Of a stretch of DNA of 64,000 nucleotides, positions 1 through 9,800 are shown piece after piece (positions within the stretch are counted from its first letter, which is position 1; every line of letters begins with the position of its first letter). The stretch comes from Dichotomocladium elegans (Eukaryota > Mucoromycota > Mucoromycetes > Mucorales > Lichtheimiaceae). The notes under the pieces are model-generated. The model saw only the letters and a list, made by a program, of their open reading frames with translations. It did not search any database and was not told the DNA's origin. The position numbers and the translations under genes were made by a program. The DNA lies in NCBI GenBank assembly GCA_025716815.1, contig JAIXMN010000014.1, positions 620,001 through 684,000 on the forward strand. The letters run 5' to 3'.

Positions 1-66
1 GCACGCTACTATCACGCGCTCCAGGACTTGCACACGCAATTATCGCAGCTGCCTTGCCTTTACTAA
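1..66 (+). CDS. Possible 3' end of a truncated upstream gene
   Basis: From the first base, 21 sense codons run to a TAA at 64-66. The encoded end is polar and helix-like (Tyr-His-Ala-Leu-Gln-Asp-Leu-His type residues), which could be the C-terminal tail of a gene lying outside the window. Twenty-one open codons are weak evidence on their own. I see no recognisable motif, so the call rests only on the open frame and composition. Confidence 0.22.
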   Translation, partial: ARYYHALQDLHTQLSQLPCLY

Positions 67-2173
67 GCGTATCGCGCGCGATATTAGTCATCCACCCTTT
101 CTGCACATACCGTCCGACATCCACATGTATTCCCTCATTGTATAAACATTACCCGCCATCAAGTACATATTGCAAACAACGACAACAGCCGCGTATTACA
201 TATCCATATATATATATATAATATTCCATATTCCCTGACCGTTTTTAAAAAATTAAAAAATTACACATGTAGTAATAGTATACATCATTTATTCTATCCC
301 ATGGATGGTCATTCTTACGTATGTCTATGGCGCCCTTGGCGTTTTCGTTCAGGACGTGAAAAGGCTAGGCCTTTTTGTACAATACCCCGTTCCTTTTTTC
401 ACATGCAACAGAATCTTTGAAAATTTGAGTTTTTTTAGGTTCCGAGATTTATGCAGCCAAAATTGGGGGTGGGGGGGAGAGAGCAAGAGTGCGACCACGA
501 TTCCTCCCAAAAGCCCAAACAACAAGAAAAATGGGATGTCCGGGAGGGGGGGATGATTCCAGACGTAAAAGGATACACGCGCGTTTAGAACCAAATGGTT
601 GTCGTGTGTGTGTGTGAAGAGAGGAGGGCGAGACAAGTTGGATCAATCCAAGAGATGGGTCATCCGACGGGCTGGGTCATGACAAGTCGTATTTTTAGAA
701 AACCCTTTTCCTCTGGTCGGGCATCTCTGCCCCTGAAGCGCGCGCGCGCGCGCGCGCGCTCGCTTGCCGCAATATGGATACTCTTGACTGCCACTTTGAT
801 TAAATCGACGGTTGTATTCCAACGGACGCCCAGTACATGGGCCGGACCTGCCGCCTCGAGCCAATAGAATGAAGCTTATTTATGTGTTCCTACAGCGATT
901 ACTTGTTACCTTGAGCTGAAGGTGAACAATGGGCTGCCGGTGAAAAGCATGGGCGAGGTTGGAAATACATAATCAACACCTCAATAAGCACGGTCCAATA
1001 TTGCATTGGTAATTATAAAGCGGTAGGTTCGTGGTATTGCAGGGCTGTCTCCATCATTGATTTTTTCTCCCAGCAGGCTCTTCTGCAGGCTTGACCGATG
1101 TGAGGATGGTCTAGAACTGAACAAGGATGAACCGTTACATGTCACCTGTACAACATGTCAAATCACCCCCCGGCGTAATGAGTCACTCACCCGGATCACC
1201 CAGACACGGAAGATGTGTACAGAGCAATTGAAGACACCCACAGAGCTTATTGGATTCCGATTGCATCAACGCGTTATTCCCACTACTATCTGTTATATCC
1301 ACCTTGACCATTTTAAACGAAAACCGTAATAGTCTTCAACCATTCACGCAGGTTTTACGACATGCTGAGCATTTTTGGGGCATGCATTCTTATCAAAGTC
1401 AACGACTCGTCGATTTCAGGCATTCTTTAGCGATTGCTCTAGCAAACCATGTTACAAAAAATAAGGCAATGACAATAAAAAAAAAGCCATAATCCGCAAC
1501 TGCCCGAAAAAAAAAAACGGAGGAGTTCATTTTTTTTTTGGGGGGGGACATGGGGATGTGCGGGGATTGGGTGGAGAAGTGGACCCTGCTAACCCGGAAG
1601 TATCCATGTCTCAAAAAGCTATGCTTAAGAATGCTGTAAATACAACGCAATGGCTTTTTGTCATGCAGGCAACCATAGCTAGAAATAAACACATTACGTC
1701 AGAGAGATTCCATAACGGGTTACTTAACAAAATAGCATAGAAAATATTGCCAGTACAATACTACATGTCTGTACGCCATAATAAGAACTGTCATGGTGAT
1801 GAGACAAATGTACTCCACAATGGTGATACAGCGCTCAGGAGAGCGTGGACATTGGTTGAATATTCTCTTGTTATTTGTGTCGCTTCAAATCAACATTCCA
1901 TACCCTTCATTTATATACAATAGGAGGATTGACCATTCGGTTAGTTTGCGTTTACTATCGTTTCACCTGCGTCTTGATGCATTATTATTGAATCACAATT
2001 TGTTTTCTGGAGTAGCAAAATTACTATTAACTGATTGAAAAATGGAAGTATTAACCAGTAGTAGAATAATTGCAGTTGATGCCAGTGAATGGCGAATAGA
2101 GGGAACAATTTTCAAAAGGTATACTAAAGAATTGGATATGTAGATCAAAGGGGAAATGTGACGGGTGGCAGAA
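67..2173. other. Intergenic stretch without a supportable gene
   Basis: No recognisable coding exon on either strand. It holds an (AT)n tract near 203-224, a G-rich run near 465-478, an alternating (GC)11 tract at 738-759, and A/T homopolymers near 1477-1490 and 1507-1540. Short open frames (for example 305-556, 1057-1329, 1558-1740) have no family resemblance and no splice partners. Confidence 0.5.
738..759. repeat. (GC)11 dinucleotide microsatellite
   Basis: Twenty-two bases of perfectly alternating GC. Alternating GC of this length is the classical Z-DNA-prone sequence. It lies in non-coding DNA, so it is either a neutral microsatellite or a local structural element. Confidence 0.9.
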
Positions 2174-3172
2174 TCAAATGAGGATGCACCCACAACATCC
2201 GCTTTTGTTCTGGTTACCGTCTTCCACATCAAACTTCTGACGCCGATCGCCCGTAGGACGTGTGTCCTGTTCCTTGTTCATTCTTCTAATCTCGCGGACG
2301 ACGCTATGGAATGTCTCGTCCACTCTGATCCTGTGCTTCGCCGATGTTTCTTCAAAGGGGCACCTGATCGCGCGGGCTAGTTCAAGCCCTTCTATCCTCC
2401 CCGTGCAAATTTAGATACACTCTCGCTCCTACTTGGTGATATCCTTCCCGCGCAGTACCTAGTTTGGACACCTGGCGGTCGCTTTCGAGATCACATTTGT
2501 TGCCAACCAGAATCATGGGAAAGAGATCGCGGTCCTTGACGCGTCGTATTTGCTGGTAGAACATGCTGATTTCATCAAATGAATGCCGGGATGTGACAGA
2601 GTAAACGAGGATAAAACCCTCTCCATTACGCATATATTGTTCCCGCATAGCACTATGGTGTGAAGAGACCGTTTATGTGAGCGCGCAGATGGGAGTGGAG
2701 GGGATTATTTGGCATGTGGCCCATGTACTGTAAGTTGGGTTCAGTGAACTGCATTCTGATCTCCCCACTTGTTACCTATATTCTTCTTGTCCTGCCGTGT
2801 CTAACACGTCCAGAAGCGCCATTTCATCATCGATCATAACCTGCTTGCGGTAAGAATCTGCAGCAAAATTACATAACACGTCAAAACATCAGAGAAAGCG
2901 GGCGAGACCTTCTATGCCTTGTAAACAGCTTGCCTTCTATTGTTGGATCATACTCGCTGAGGAAGTGAGACTGGATAAATTGGATTGTGAGAGCTGACTT
3001 CCCGACACCTACAGCAGGCCTTAAGTTACTGATTGCAGAGGCAGCAACTCAAGATATGGACCTCCTCCGCCGACAATGACAATCTTGTACCTAGTTCCTG
3101 TTAACGCAACAGTTGGATTAGCTGGAAAAGAATGACACGTTACTCTCGTAGAAACGGTGAAGGTCTTGACAT
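2174..3172 (-). CDS. ras1: Ras-family small GTPase
   Basis: Small GTPase switch acting at the plasma membrane in growth and morphogenesis signalling. Hand splicing gives about 205 residues in five or six exons, starting at the ATG complementary to 3170-3172. All G boxes are visible: P-loop GGGGVGKS (about residues 18-25), effector loop YDPTIED with RKQ following, DTAGQEE, NKCD and ETSAK. One intron splits the P-loop codons after GGGG. The C terminus ends CCGCILI, a CaaX box with upstream cysteines that could be palmitoylated. The CaaX end point at 2174-2176 and the spliced G5 exon show that the obvious open frame ending near 2382 is only one exon. No key residue is missing. Family assignment is secure; which of the paralogous fungal Ras genes it is cannot be decided here. 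Confidence 0.93.
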
Positions 3173-3958
3173 GGTCGACCACTGAATGTCTATGTGCGAA
3201 GGAAAGGAAGAAAGGAAAGAGAGAGAGAGAGAGATCCAAAAATAGTGCACCAGATGGCATTGAATGTCAGCTTGATTACAAGACCGCCGTGGAAAATTGG
3301 CACTTTGGGACAACCCCCCAACGAAAAGAAAATGGATGAGGATATGCAGAGGGCTCCGGTTGATCGCATGCATGTGTGTATGTGTATGTATGTGGACATC
3401 GCGCGCAGCTTGTTTATTGTTATTAGTATTGTCTTCTAGTCAGACCATGCATATCAGTCGTGATCGTTGTTTACCCACAGAAATGTCTAGGCTCCTCACC
3501 TCTTTTTGTACACACTTGATGCGCCGCTTACATTAATCATATAGGATGAAGAAAGAAGAAGGGGAGGACGCAGGGTTGCGGGGAGGGTAGGGAAATAAAG
3601 GAGATCATGCGAACAAAAGTTTATCTTCACGACCTCAGGGTTCATAACCATCGTTGAAAGCACCCTCTGATCCTTCCTGTTACTTTTCTATGATTCCATC
3701 ACAATATGACCCGGTCAATGCCACGCGCCAACGAGGCTTTTTGTCAGACAATGGGGAATAAATTATCGCGTGTACGCTTGATCTATTATTTTTTTTTTTT
3801 TGTAAAAAGGACGAAGGGGCAGCAGCCAAGTAGGACAAAAAAAAAAAAAGGGAAACAAAGAGAGGAAGGTCTAGATAGAAACACGAGGAGCATAACATAA
3901 GACTATGAAGTGGGTATAATATTTACAAAGAAGAAACATAAAAAATTAGAGAACTATC
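3173..3958. other. Intergenic stretch between ras and carrier genes
   Basis: No gene seen. It contains a (GA)n tract near 3217-3234, which may belong to the 5' region of the Ras gene, and T and A homopolymers at about 3789-3801 and 3838-3850. Short frames on both strands are low-complexity. Confidence 0.5.
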
Positions 3959-5710
3959 TCAGTTTTGCTCAATCGCGCCAGCCTCATCTTCCAACAACGC
4001 AAGGCTCCTAAAGTCCACTTCACGCTTAACTAGCTCGAACACCAGAAAACCGATGCTTGTTGCCGGCACGACCTTGAGCACCGTACCAGCAAATTCCTGG
4101 TAAAGGAACCTGCGCCAGCTGCCTCCATTCAGCCGCACTTGGAGCTTGCACTGCTCCCATGTGCGTCGATATAATACCCGCACCGATTCCCGGTTCCTCT
4201 GTGCAAACTCTGATTGACCTTCCTCGATGTAAAAAATGCTATGGATTTTGGAGAGAGGGTGTTCTATGACTTGGTATGCCTAGTAACACGATCATATTTC
4301 AATACAGTCTTTCTTTTTTCCCAACTTCCTACTCGCTTACCACAGCAGCAGCAGCACCTGCAAGAATGACAAAGATCGGCTCAAGAAGTAATGGCGGCCG
4401 CTCTTTGGGTGTCACTGAAGCGGTCGCTATTGCCTCGTCCTCGCCTGACCGACGCAGGCCTTCGAGTGCATCCAATGATTTTCTCGAATCAACGTGGAGA
4501 CCGTACATCTCATCGAGGAAGTAGTAGTAGCCCTGCTGTTTAACCCACTCAAAGGTCGCAAAGAACAAGCCACATGATAGCGAATCCTACCATTCATATC
4601 AAACCCCATCCCAATGATTACTAACCATAGGATAACACACAAAACACGCACACACATTCCGCCGTTGTTGAACTTACTCGCACGAGTGTCAGCATGAAGC
4701 CGCGATAAGCACTCGTGACGCCCAACTCCTTGAGTGTTGATTTTGCAAACTGGTACATGGACCTATGTTTGCCTTCCAGAAGATCGCTCACTTCAAATCG
4801 AATCTTAACTGAGTCGAGTGGCGCTGCAACAAGTGATTGCATTGCTCCTGCGAGGCAACCTGTACAAGCACCCACCACCGAATACACAAACATGTTAGCA
4901 GACGCCTTCATTTTTCTTTCTAGTTCCTTCCAACTTGCCGGCCATGAATACAGCTGAATAGGGCGGTGGTGGAAACGGACGATGTAGTTGGAACTGAGAA
5001 GGTGGATGGAACATCGGTAAAGTGGCGATGTATGTTGTGTACAGAACCGTGCCGATCATGGTATTGGCAAGCAAAGGAGGTAATACATGGCGAGGAATGA
5101 AGTTCCACTAAGCAAAGGATCGTGTAAGAAAAATTATAAACCAAAAACCGGGATGGCATCCAGACAACTTGGATCATATATGCCTCCCACTTACGCCTTG
5201 CTTCTTTACTGCGTTGGTGATCATGCCAATCGACGTGTAACGAAAGGAAAATCGACTTGAGGACGCTTCATCAATCGGCGGCAAGAGCGCTCGTGCCATG
5301 ATGAGGTAATCGACGCGCAAAGGCCGAAACAGCTGGAAAAGAAAACAAGTAAATAAATCAACATCATGGCATGGGACGAGGCAGCAAGGAGAAGGAGGAA
5401 ACGTCTGTGCGTCACATACTTTCACAGGGGTTCTGTAAAATAGATAAAGCCCTTGCATCATGAGCGATCGAGCAATGGCAGTACTGCCGCCCACAGAAGT
5501 CACTTCTTTTGCTTTCTGGCGTTTGCTTTGGGCTGAGGCGCGATTGAATCGCTGGGCATCAGCCAATGCAGCTTGCAAAGGCATTGAGGCGGCCGCTGTG
5601 GACGTTGTCGCGGAGGTATACCAGAAAGGAGGCTTTGCGAGGTGCGGGCGCGTAGAATGAAGAGCGTGCACGTCAGACGATGGCACCGAAGGCGTCGTTA
5701 TCGGTGGCAT
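3959..5710 (-). CDS. Mitochondrial carrier (SLC25) family protein
   Basis: Inner-membrane solute carrier of the SLC25 fold; substrate not recognisable. Six exons give about 445 residues. The ATG is at 5710; a TTG six bases upstream is not a eukaryotic start. Visible carrier features are a middle repeat with APLDSVKIRFEV (the PX[DE]XX[KR] signature), a following segment ending AYRGFMLTLVRDSLSCGLFF, and a last repeat with LYQEFAGTVLKVVPATSIGFLVFE, typical of carrier helix H5/H6. The N terminus (about 90 residues) is Ala/Ser/Thr-rich and atypical. The exon joint near 4900 works only if a GC-AG intron at 4938-4860 is accepted; it restores a continuous FMAGCLAGAMQSLVAAPLD segment. The gene is divergent from the heme lyase gene. 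Confidence 0.85.
4860..4938 (-). other. GC-AG intron in the carrier gene
   Basis: The 79-base intron begins GCAAGT on the coding strand and ends ACAG. Without it the reading frame breaks between the third and fourth exons. With it the protein reads through a conserved carrier segment. The donor matches the GC-AG consensus exactly. Confidence 0.75.
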
Positions 5711-6310
5711 GGGCAAAGCCGTGTAGCAATAAAGGAGTGAACAATGAATCCAGACACAGTCGCCCCCCCCAGCTACACCTACACACGAAGAAGTTTACCT
5801 TTACTCGAACCCGCTCCGCACCCCTACCCCTCGAAAGTTCCCGACGAACTGGGTCTCAGGGGGTGGAAAATTTTAATTCCGTGGTTTACTTCAACGGCGG
5901 CTTTGGAAGCATCAATAGACCGCTCTGCTTTGGGGATACCTCATGTTTTCCTGGGCTGCGCATCTTTTCTTCCAGATGGGACTTTTTCGCTGTCTCCTTT
6001 CAACTATCGACACGGAGAGGGCCTGATAGACATATATCTATTACGCTGATCACTCCGTTAGCAAGTAACCAAATCCTTGTCCAAAAATATTCTCAAGACG
6101 ATCGATGCTAGCATCCCATTTCTACTACACTATCCATAAGCTGGCCTCCCCCCTTTGAGACAAACCAGTAGTTTTTCATCGGAAGTGTCAATGCATGCCG
6201 GTCTCCCGCACTCCACCAGGAGGCGTTGTTCTTGTCTAGAGCAACACGCCAAAAACCCCGAACAAAGCGAAGAAAATATAAACAACTCTTCCATTTTCCC
6301 ACTTCTGCCA
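5711..6310. promoter_or_regulatory. Bidirectional promoter region, carrier / heme lyase
   Basis: About 600 bases separate the divergent starts of two genes for mitochondrial proteins. Overlapping plus-strand frames here (5680-6111, 5744-6049) show no family resemblance and are read as chance. No specific binding site was recognised. Confidence 0.4.
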
Positions 6311-7377
6311 ATGGAGAATCTTCAGCAACAACAACAAGAGCAAGCCGCCAAATGCCCTGTCGACCACACCCAATTTTCGAAACCGGCTGCTCCAAAAGAG
6401 GGTACCACATGCCCTGTCGATCATAGTACATATAAGCATTTTTTACCTTCCCATCCTGACAAGTCTTCGGAATCGTCGACCGGCAGCAATGTTGCTGCTG
6501 CTGCTACCACCGCTACAGCTACTACGGACGCGGCCTCAGTAGCGGACAAGTGTCCCGTTGATCCTGCAGCGTATAAGCACTTTGTACCAAAATCGACCGA
6601 GGGTTGCGATTCCAGTGCCATTGACGCGCGCAACAACATGCCTGCAATTGCCGAGCAGAAAGCGCATGCAGATCAAAAGATCCCCTTAAGCACCGAGCGG
6701 GAGGTATCGAACATCCCTCGGGCGGACGCAGAGGAAAGCAAGTGGATCTATCCGTCCGAGCAAATGTTCTTCAATGCCATGCGCCGAAAGAACTGGAACC
6801 CAGAAGAAAAAGACATGTCTGTTGTTGTCCCAATTCACAATGCCGTCAACGAGCAGGCCTGGGTCAAAATCCTAGAATGGGAAAATATGCACAAAACGCA
6901 AGTATCCTATTCCCTAATATCATTGCTTTGCGATATATTCTATGCATAATACTGATACGGAATTATCGGCTGGTGCACCTGTAATCAATAGTGAATGCAA
7001 TCAACCCAAGTTGGTAAAATTCCAGGGGCGACCCAAGGATATCACACCCAAGGCACGCATTCGCTCATGGTTTGGGTACGTGCGCAAGTGAAATGAGAGA
7101 GAGAGAGAAAGAAGCGCTATGGTTGCGCTGGCAAAGTGAAATGTTGCTTACGACGAGAGCACACGATACTAGATATACGCTTCCCTTTGACCGACACGAC
7201 TGGGTTGTGGACCGGTGTGGTGAAAAAGTGACTTACGTGATTGACTTTTATACCGGCAAGCAAAACTCAACGATGCCAGGCGCGGTCAGCTTCTACTTGG
7301 ATGTCAGACCAGCAGCGACTCCAGCAGGTATCTGGGATCGCTTAAAAATGTCCTGGAAACGGGGCGAGTTTGTATAG
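6311..7377 (+). CDS. CYC3: Cytochrome c heme lyase (holocytochrome-c synthase)
   Basis: Attaches heme to apocytochrome c in the mitochondrial intermembrane space. About 290 residues in three exons. The N-terminal half carries three CPVD heme-regulatory (CP) motifs ([30 protein letters not shown]) spaced by a low-complexity Ala/Thr linker. The catalytic half has [17 protein letters not shown], then [23 protein letters not shown] and [13 protein letters not shown]; the His of the HDW motif is the conserved heme-contacting residue of the family. Intron 1 (6898-6991) is of GC-AG type; intron 2 begins at about 7077. The ATG at 6311 is the first Met giving the CPV-containing N terminus. Whether it serves cytochrome c or c1 (Cyt2-like) is not resolved. 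Confidence 0.9.
6898..6991 (+). other. GC-AG intron in the heme lyase gene
   Basis: The intron starts GCAAGT and ends ATAG (94 bases). A GT donor three bases downstream would bring a TGA into frame. The GC donor gives the conserved run [18 protein letters not shown]. Confidence 0.8.
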
Positions 7378-7525
7378 TTCATATCACATAGGAATACAAT
7401 TGTCTTATACTGTATTTTCAAAAAAATATAAATGGCGTATCAAGATGGAAAGGATTTCACATCGATTGGTTAAGAGATTTTTTAGTCACCAGCACTTTTA
7501 GCTTACCCCGAAGGTATCTAGAAGT

Positions 7526-7545
7526 GTGCCGGCGATAACCGACAC
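7526..7545 (-). ncRNA. Candidate omega-RNA-like hairpin, Fanzor copy A
   Basis: On the Fanzor sense strand, arms GTGTCGG and CCGGCAC pair at all seven positions (one G-U) around the loop TTATCG. A conserved CTTCGGGGTAAGC motif follows (7501-7513). The same loop with different but pairing stems occurs at the ends of fragments C and D. The RNA nature is inferred. Confidence 0.45.
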
Positions 7546-8582
7546 GGAAAATCATCGCTGTTGGCGATCTCGCCCTGGTCCTCTTCGTCTCACGCTTCGC
7601 TCGTCGCGCTCTGGTGATCTAGCCCTTCTTGCTAGACGCCTGTCACCACCCGCAGGTGCTCGCCGAAACCTTTCCGGGACCATGCCATCGGCACGAAACC
7701 CCCTCCTCCGCGAGAATATGTATCATATTCAGGCAGGCCGCCATATCACGGTTCCACAATCGCTGTCGAGGAGCGACGCCCTCTGCCATGCCTGTTTTGA
7801 TTTGAGCATCTGCACAGAATAAGCGACGTTAGATTATCATTATTGTTTCAAACACTTTTGCGAATAAGGCTTCATACCGTAGCAGGCCACGACAGATAAC
7901 GTTTGGATTCTCGGCTCTTGGATAGGGGCGTGGATTGGGGTACCCTCCGAAACGTAGAAAGGCTCTCGGTCTCGCACGCGGGGCAACATCTGTTGGTCTT
8001 GGAATTTCGTCGATCAAGTATACATCCAAAGCGACGTTTGCCCTTGCTTGAGAAGTCGTCGGAATCCAACACCGCGGATTGGCTCGTGGGACCGAGTGTT
8101 CGGGGCAGACCCCAATTAACCATCACAAATACCGCGTGGGGGCCCAAACTTGTTGATCAGACCGTCCCTCAGCTTTTCATCTGCTCGTTGTTTGTTGATG
8201 TACGACGACAGGACGGAGCTTTCGGAAAAGAGGTTTGGGGGATCGGCATTATGGGTGGCGGTATTCGCATACAAGTCCTCGAGAACTTGGGACCGGACAA
8301 GCAGGAAGCGGTCGTAATCGGCACGATCCAAGCCGTGGGAATGCTCGCCAGCCATGGGTGCCTCGGGCATGCACGACTTTAGGTTCCTCATTCTTGAGCC
8401 TCTGCAATAACCTGCGGTACTTGTTGGTCTTGCGCACCTTGACCTGATGAGGTTTGGTGTATCGGAACGTCAGACGGGGGCACCTCGCTCCGGCCTGGAA
8501 TTCTCTGAGACGCAGAAAAGGATGTCCCTCCTCCCAGGGTCGACGGTGACGCACCTACCAGCAATGTTCTGGTGTTCCTGTG

Positions 8583-8600
8583 ATGTCAGCATGCTGACAT
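8583..8600. repeat. 18-bp perfect palindrome inside Fanzor copy A
   Basis: The sequence ATGTCAGCATGCTGACAT is its own reverse complement. It lies within the degenerate coding sequence just before the DPG motif, so it may be a chance consequence of the codons for YVSMLTS. Confidence 0.85.
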
Positions 8601-9800
8601 AATTGGTCTCCTCCTCGACTCCTCGGTACTTTGCTCCGTATGATGGTCGTTGATTGTTCGTCCTCTTAAAAACAGTGACGCCTACGCCATCGGTATGGGT
8701 TGTGCCACGGAACTCGATCGTTTTGCCTTCTTGGGGTCTGAAAACATGAGCGCGGAGGACCACAACCTCTCCCCCACAGAGCCAACTTCTGGCTGATGTC
8801 ATGTCTTGGCCTCTTTAGGTTATGTCGGACAAGAATCGTGGTGTCGATCTGCATATATCAAGGGGCCCAGGATCGGCAAAGAGGAAAACCTAGGCAAGCT
8901 CTATGAACGGCCAGAAGTGGTTGGCTGAACGCGCCTTGGCGTCGTAGTAGATGCTTTGTTTTTGGAACTGGTACCCTTGGAGATAAGCATCCAAGACTGG
9001 TTGGATCTGGTCGAACGCTTGCCTGCGGAAAGCTGGTTCCGCCGGAATGTCATCCCTCCGCACACCTCGGCGGGCAATGGCGATCTTGAAGCCTGTGGCA
9101 TGGCGAGTGATGGTGTCGTAAATATCCTGGCGGATTTGCTCCTCGGTCCAGCCGCGTGCGTCCACTTCACGTCTCCTCGCCGCTTTCCGCTCTCGAATGT
9201 TCAGGAGAGCATTCACCGCACGCCGAAGGTGTTGCCCGAACCGCATGTTGATAGTGTTGCAGTATGCAACAAACATCTTCTTACCTTTGAACGCAGAGCA
9301 TTGCTGGGAATTCTTGAGCTGTGGCCTCTGGTACTGGGTGGCCTCGAGGTAATCCTCCAAAAACTCGCCGAAACCATCCCCGGGTTGGACGAACTCGCTT
9401 GTCGAGCATGGAGAGCCACACCTCCGAGAAGAACTTTCCGTGCAGGAACTGTTGGAGGTTGAAGTCCCGTTCGCTTTCGCGCTTCCGTAGGAAAATGTAC
9501 TTGGCGAAGCTGTACGCATGGACAACAGCGACCAAGTCCATCAACGGTTGGCGGTAGGCGGGGGTTCCAGCGGATGCCTCGTAGAGCGGTCTTGACACCT
9601 AACATACGGTCAGGGGGGCCTGAGGTTGGGTCGGACAGGGTTTTCGTCTCTCCTCCTGGTGGGGTCGACAGGTTGTTCCATGTCTTCACCCCGTAGAGGA
9701 CTGTGATATTATCTCTTTAGCACAATATCTTCTAGTCATGTCTTATTCCAAAAGACTTACCGTCTAATGTCGGAACGTGCTTTTGTGTTCTTCACTTTGG

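Larger units (their letters stand above)
7500..9800 (-). pseudogene. Degenerate Fanzor (TnpB-like RNA-guided nuclease) copy A
   Basis: Several frames on the minus strand together spell one long Fanzor-like protein, broken by at least four frameshifts and stops. In order: an N-terminal part with VKTWNNLSTPPGGE and PAYRQPLMDLVAVVHAY (about 9690-9500), a helical block with MRFGQHLRRAVNALLNIRER (about 9250-9170), SIYYDAKA (about 8960), a THTDGVGVTVFKR segment (about 8680), the RuvC-I-like motif CVTVDPGRRD (about 8545), KTNKYRRLLQRLKNE, a VYLIDE motif before a zinc-ribbon-like CCPACE (about 7975), and the C-terminal catalytic-type motif LWNRDMAACLN (about 7745). The order and motifs fit the Fanzor/TnpB family. 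Family call is from recognition, not search. It is not functional as read. Confidence 0.78.

Noticed and set aside
4900..5000. Apparent frameshift in the carrier gene suggesting a pseudogene
   Set aside because: A GC-AG intron with a perfect GCAAGT donor resolves the frame and restores conserved sequence.
5680..6111. 143-codon plus-strand frame between carrier and heme lyase
   Set aside because: No family resemblance, overlaps another frame of equal length, and lies in a divergent promoter.
9213..9689. 158-codon minus-strand frame as an independent gene
   Set aside because: Its first part is Fanzor N-terminal sequence; after a frameshift it reads out of frame. Treated as part of copy A.
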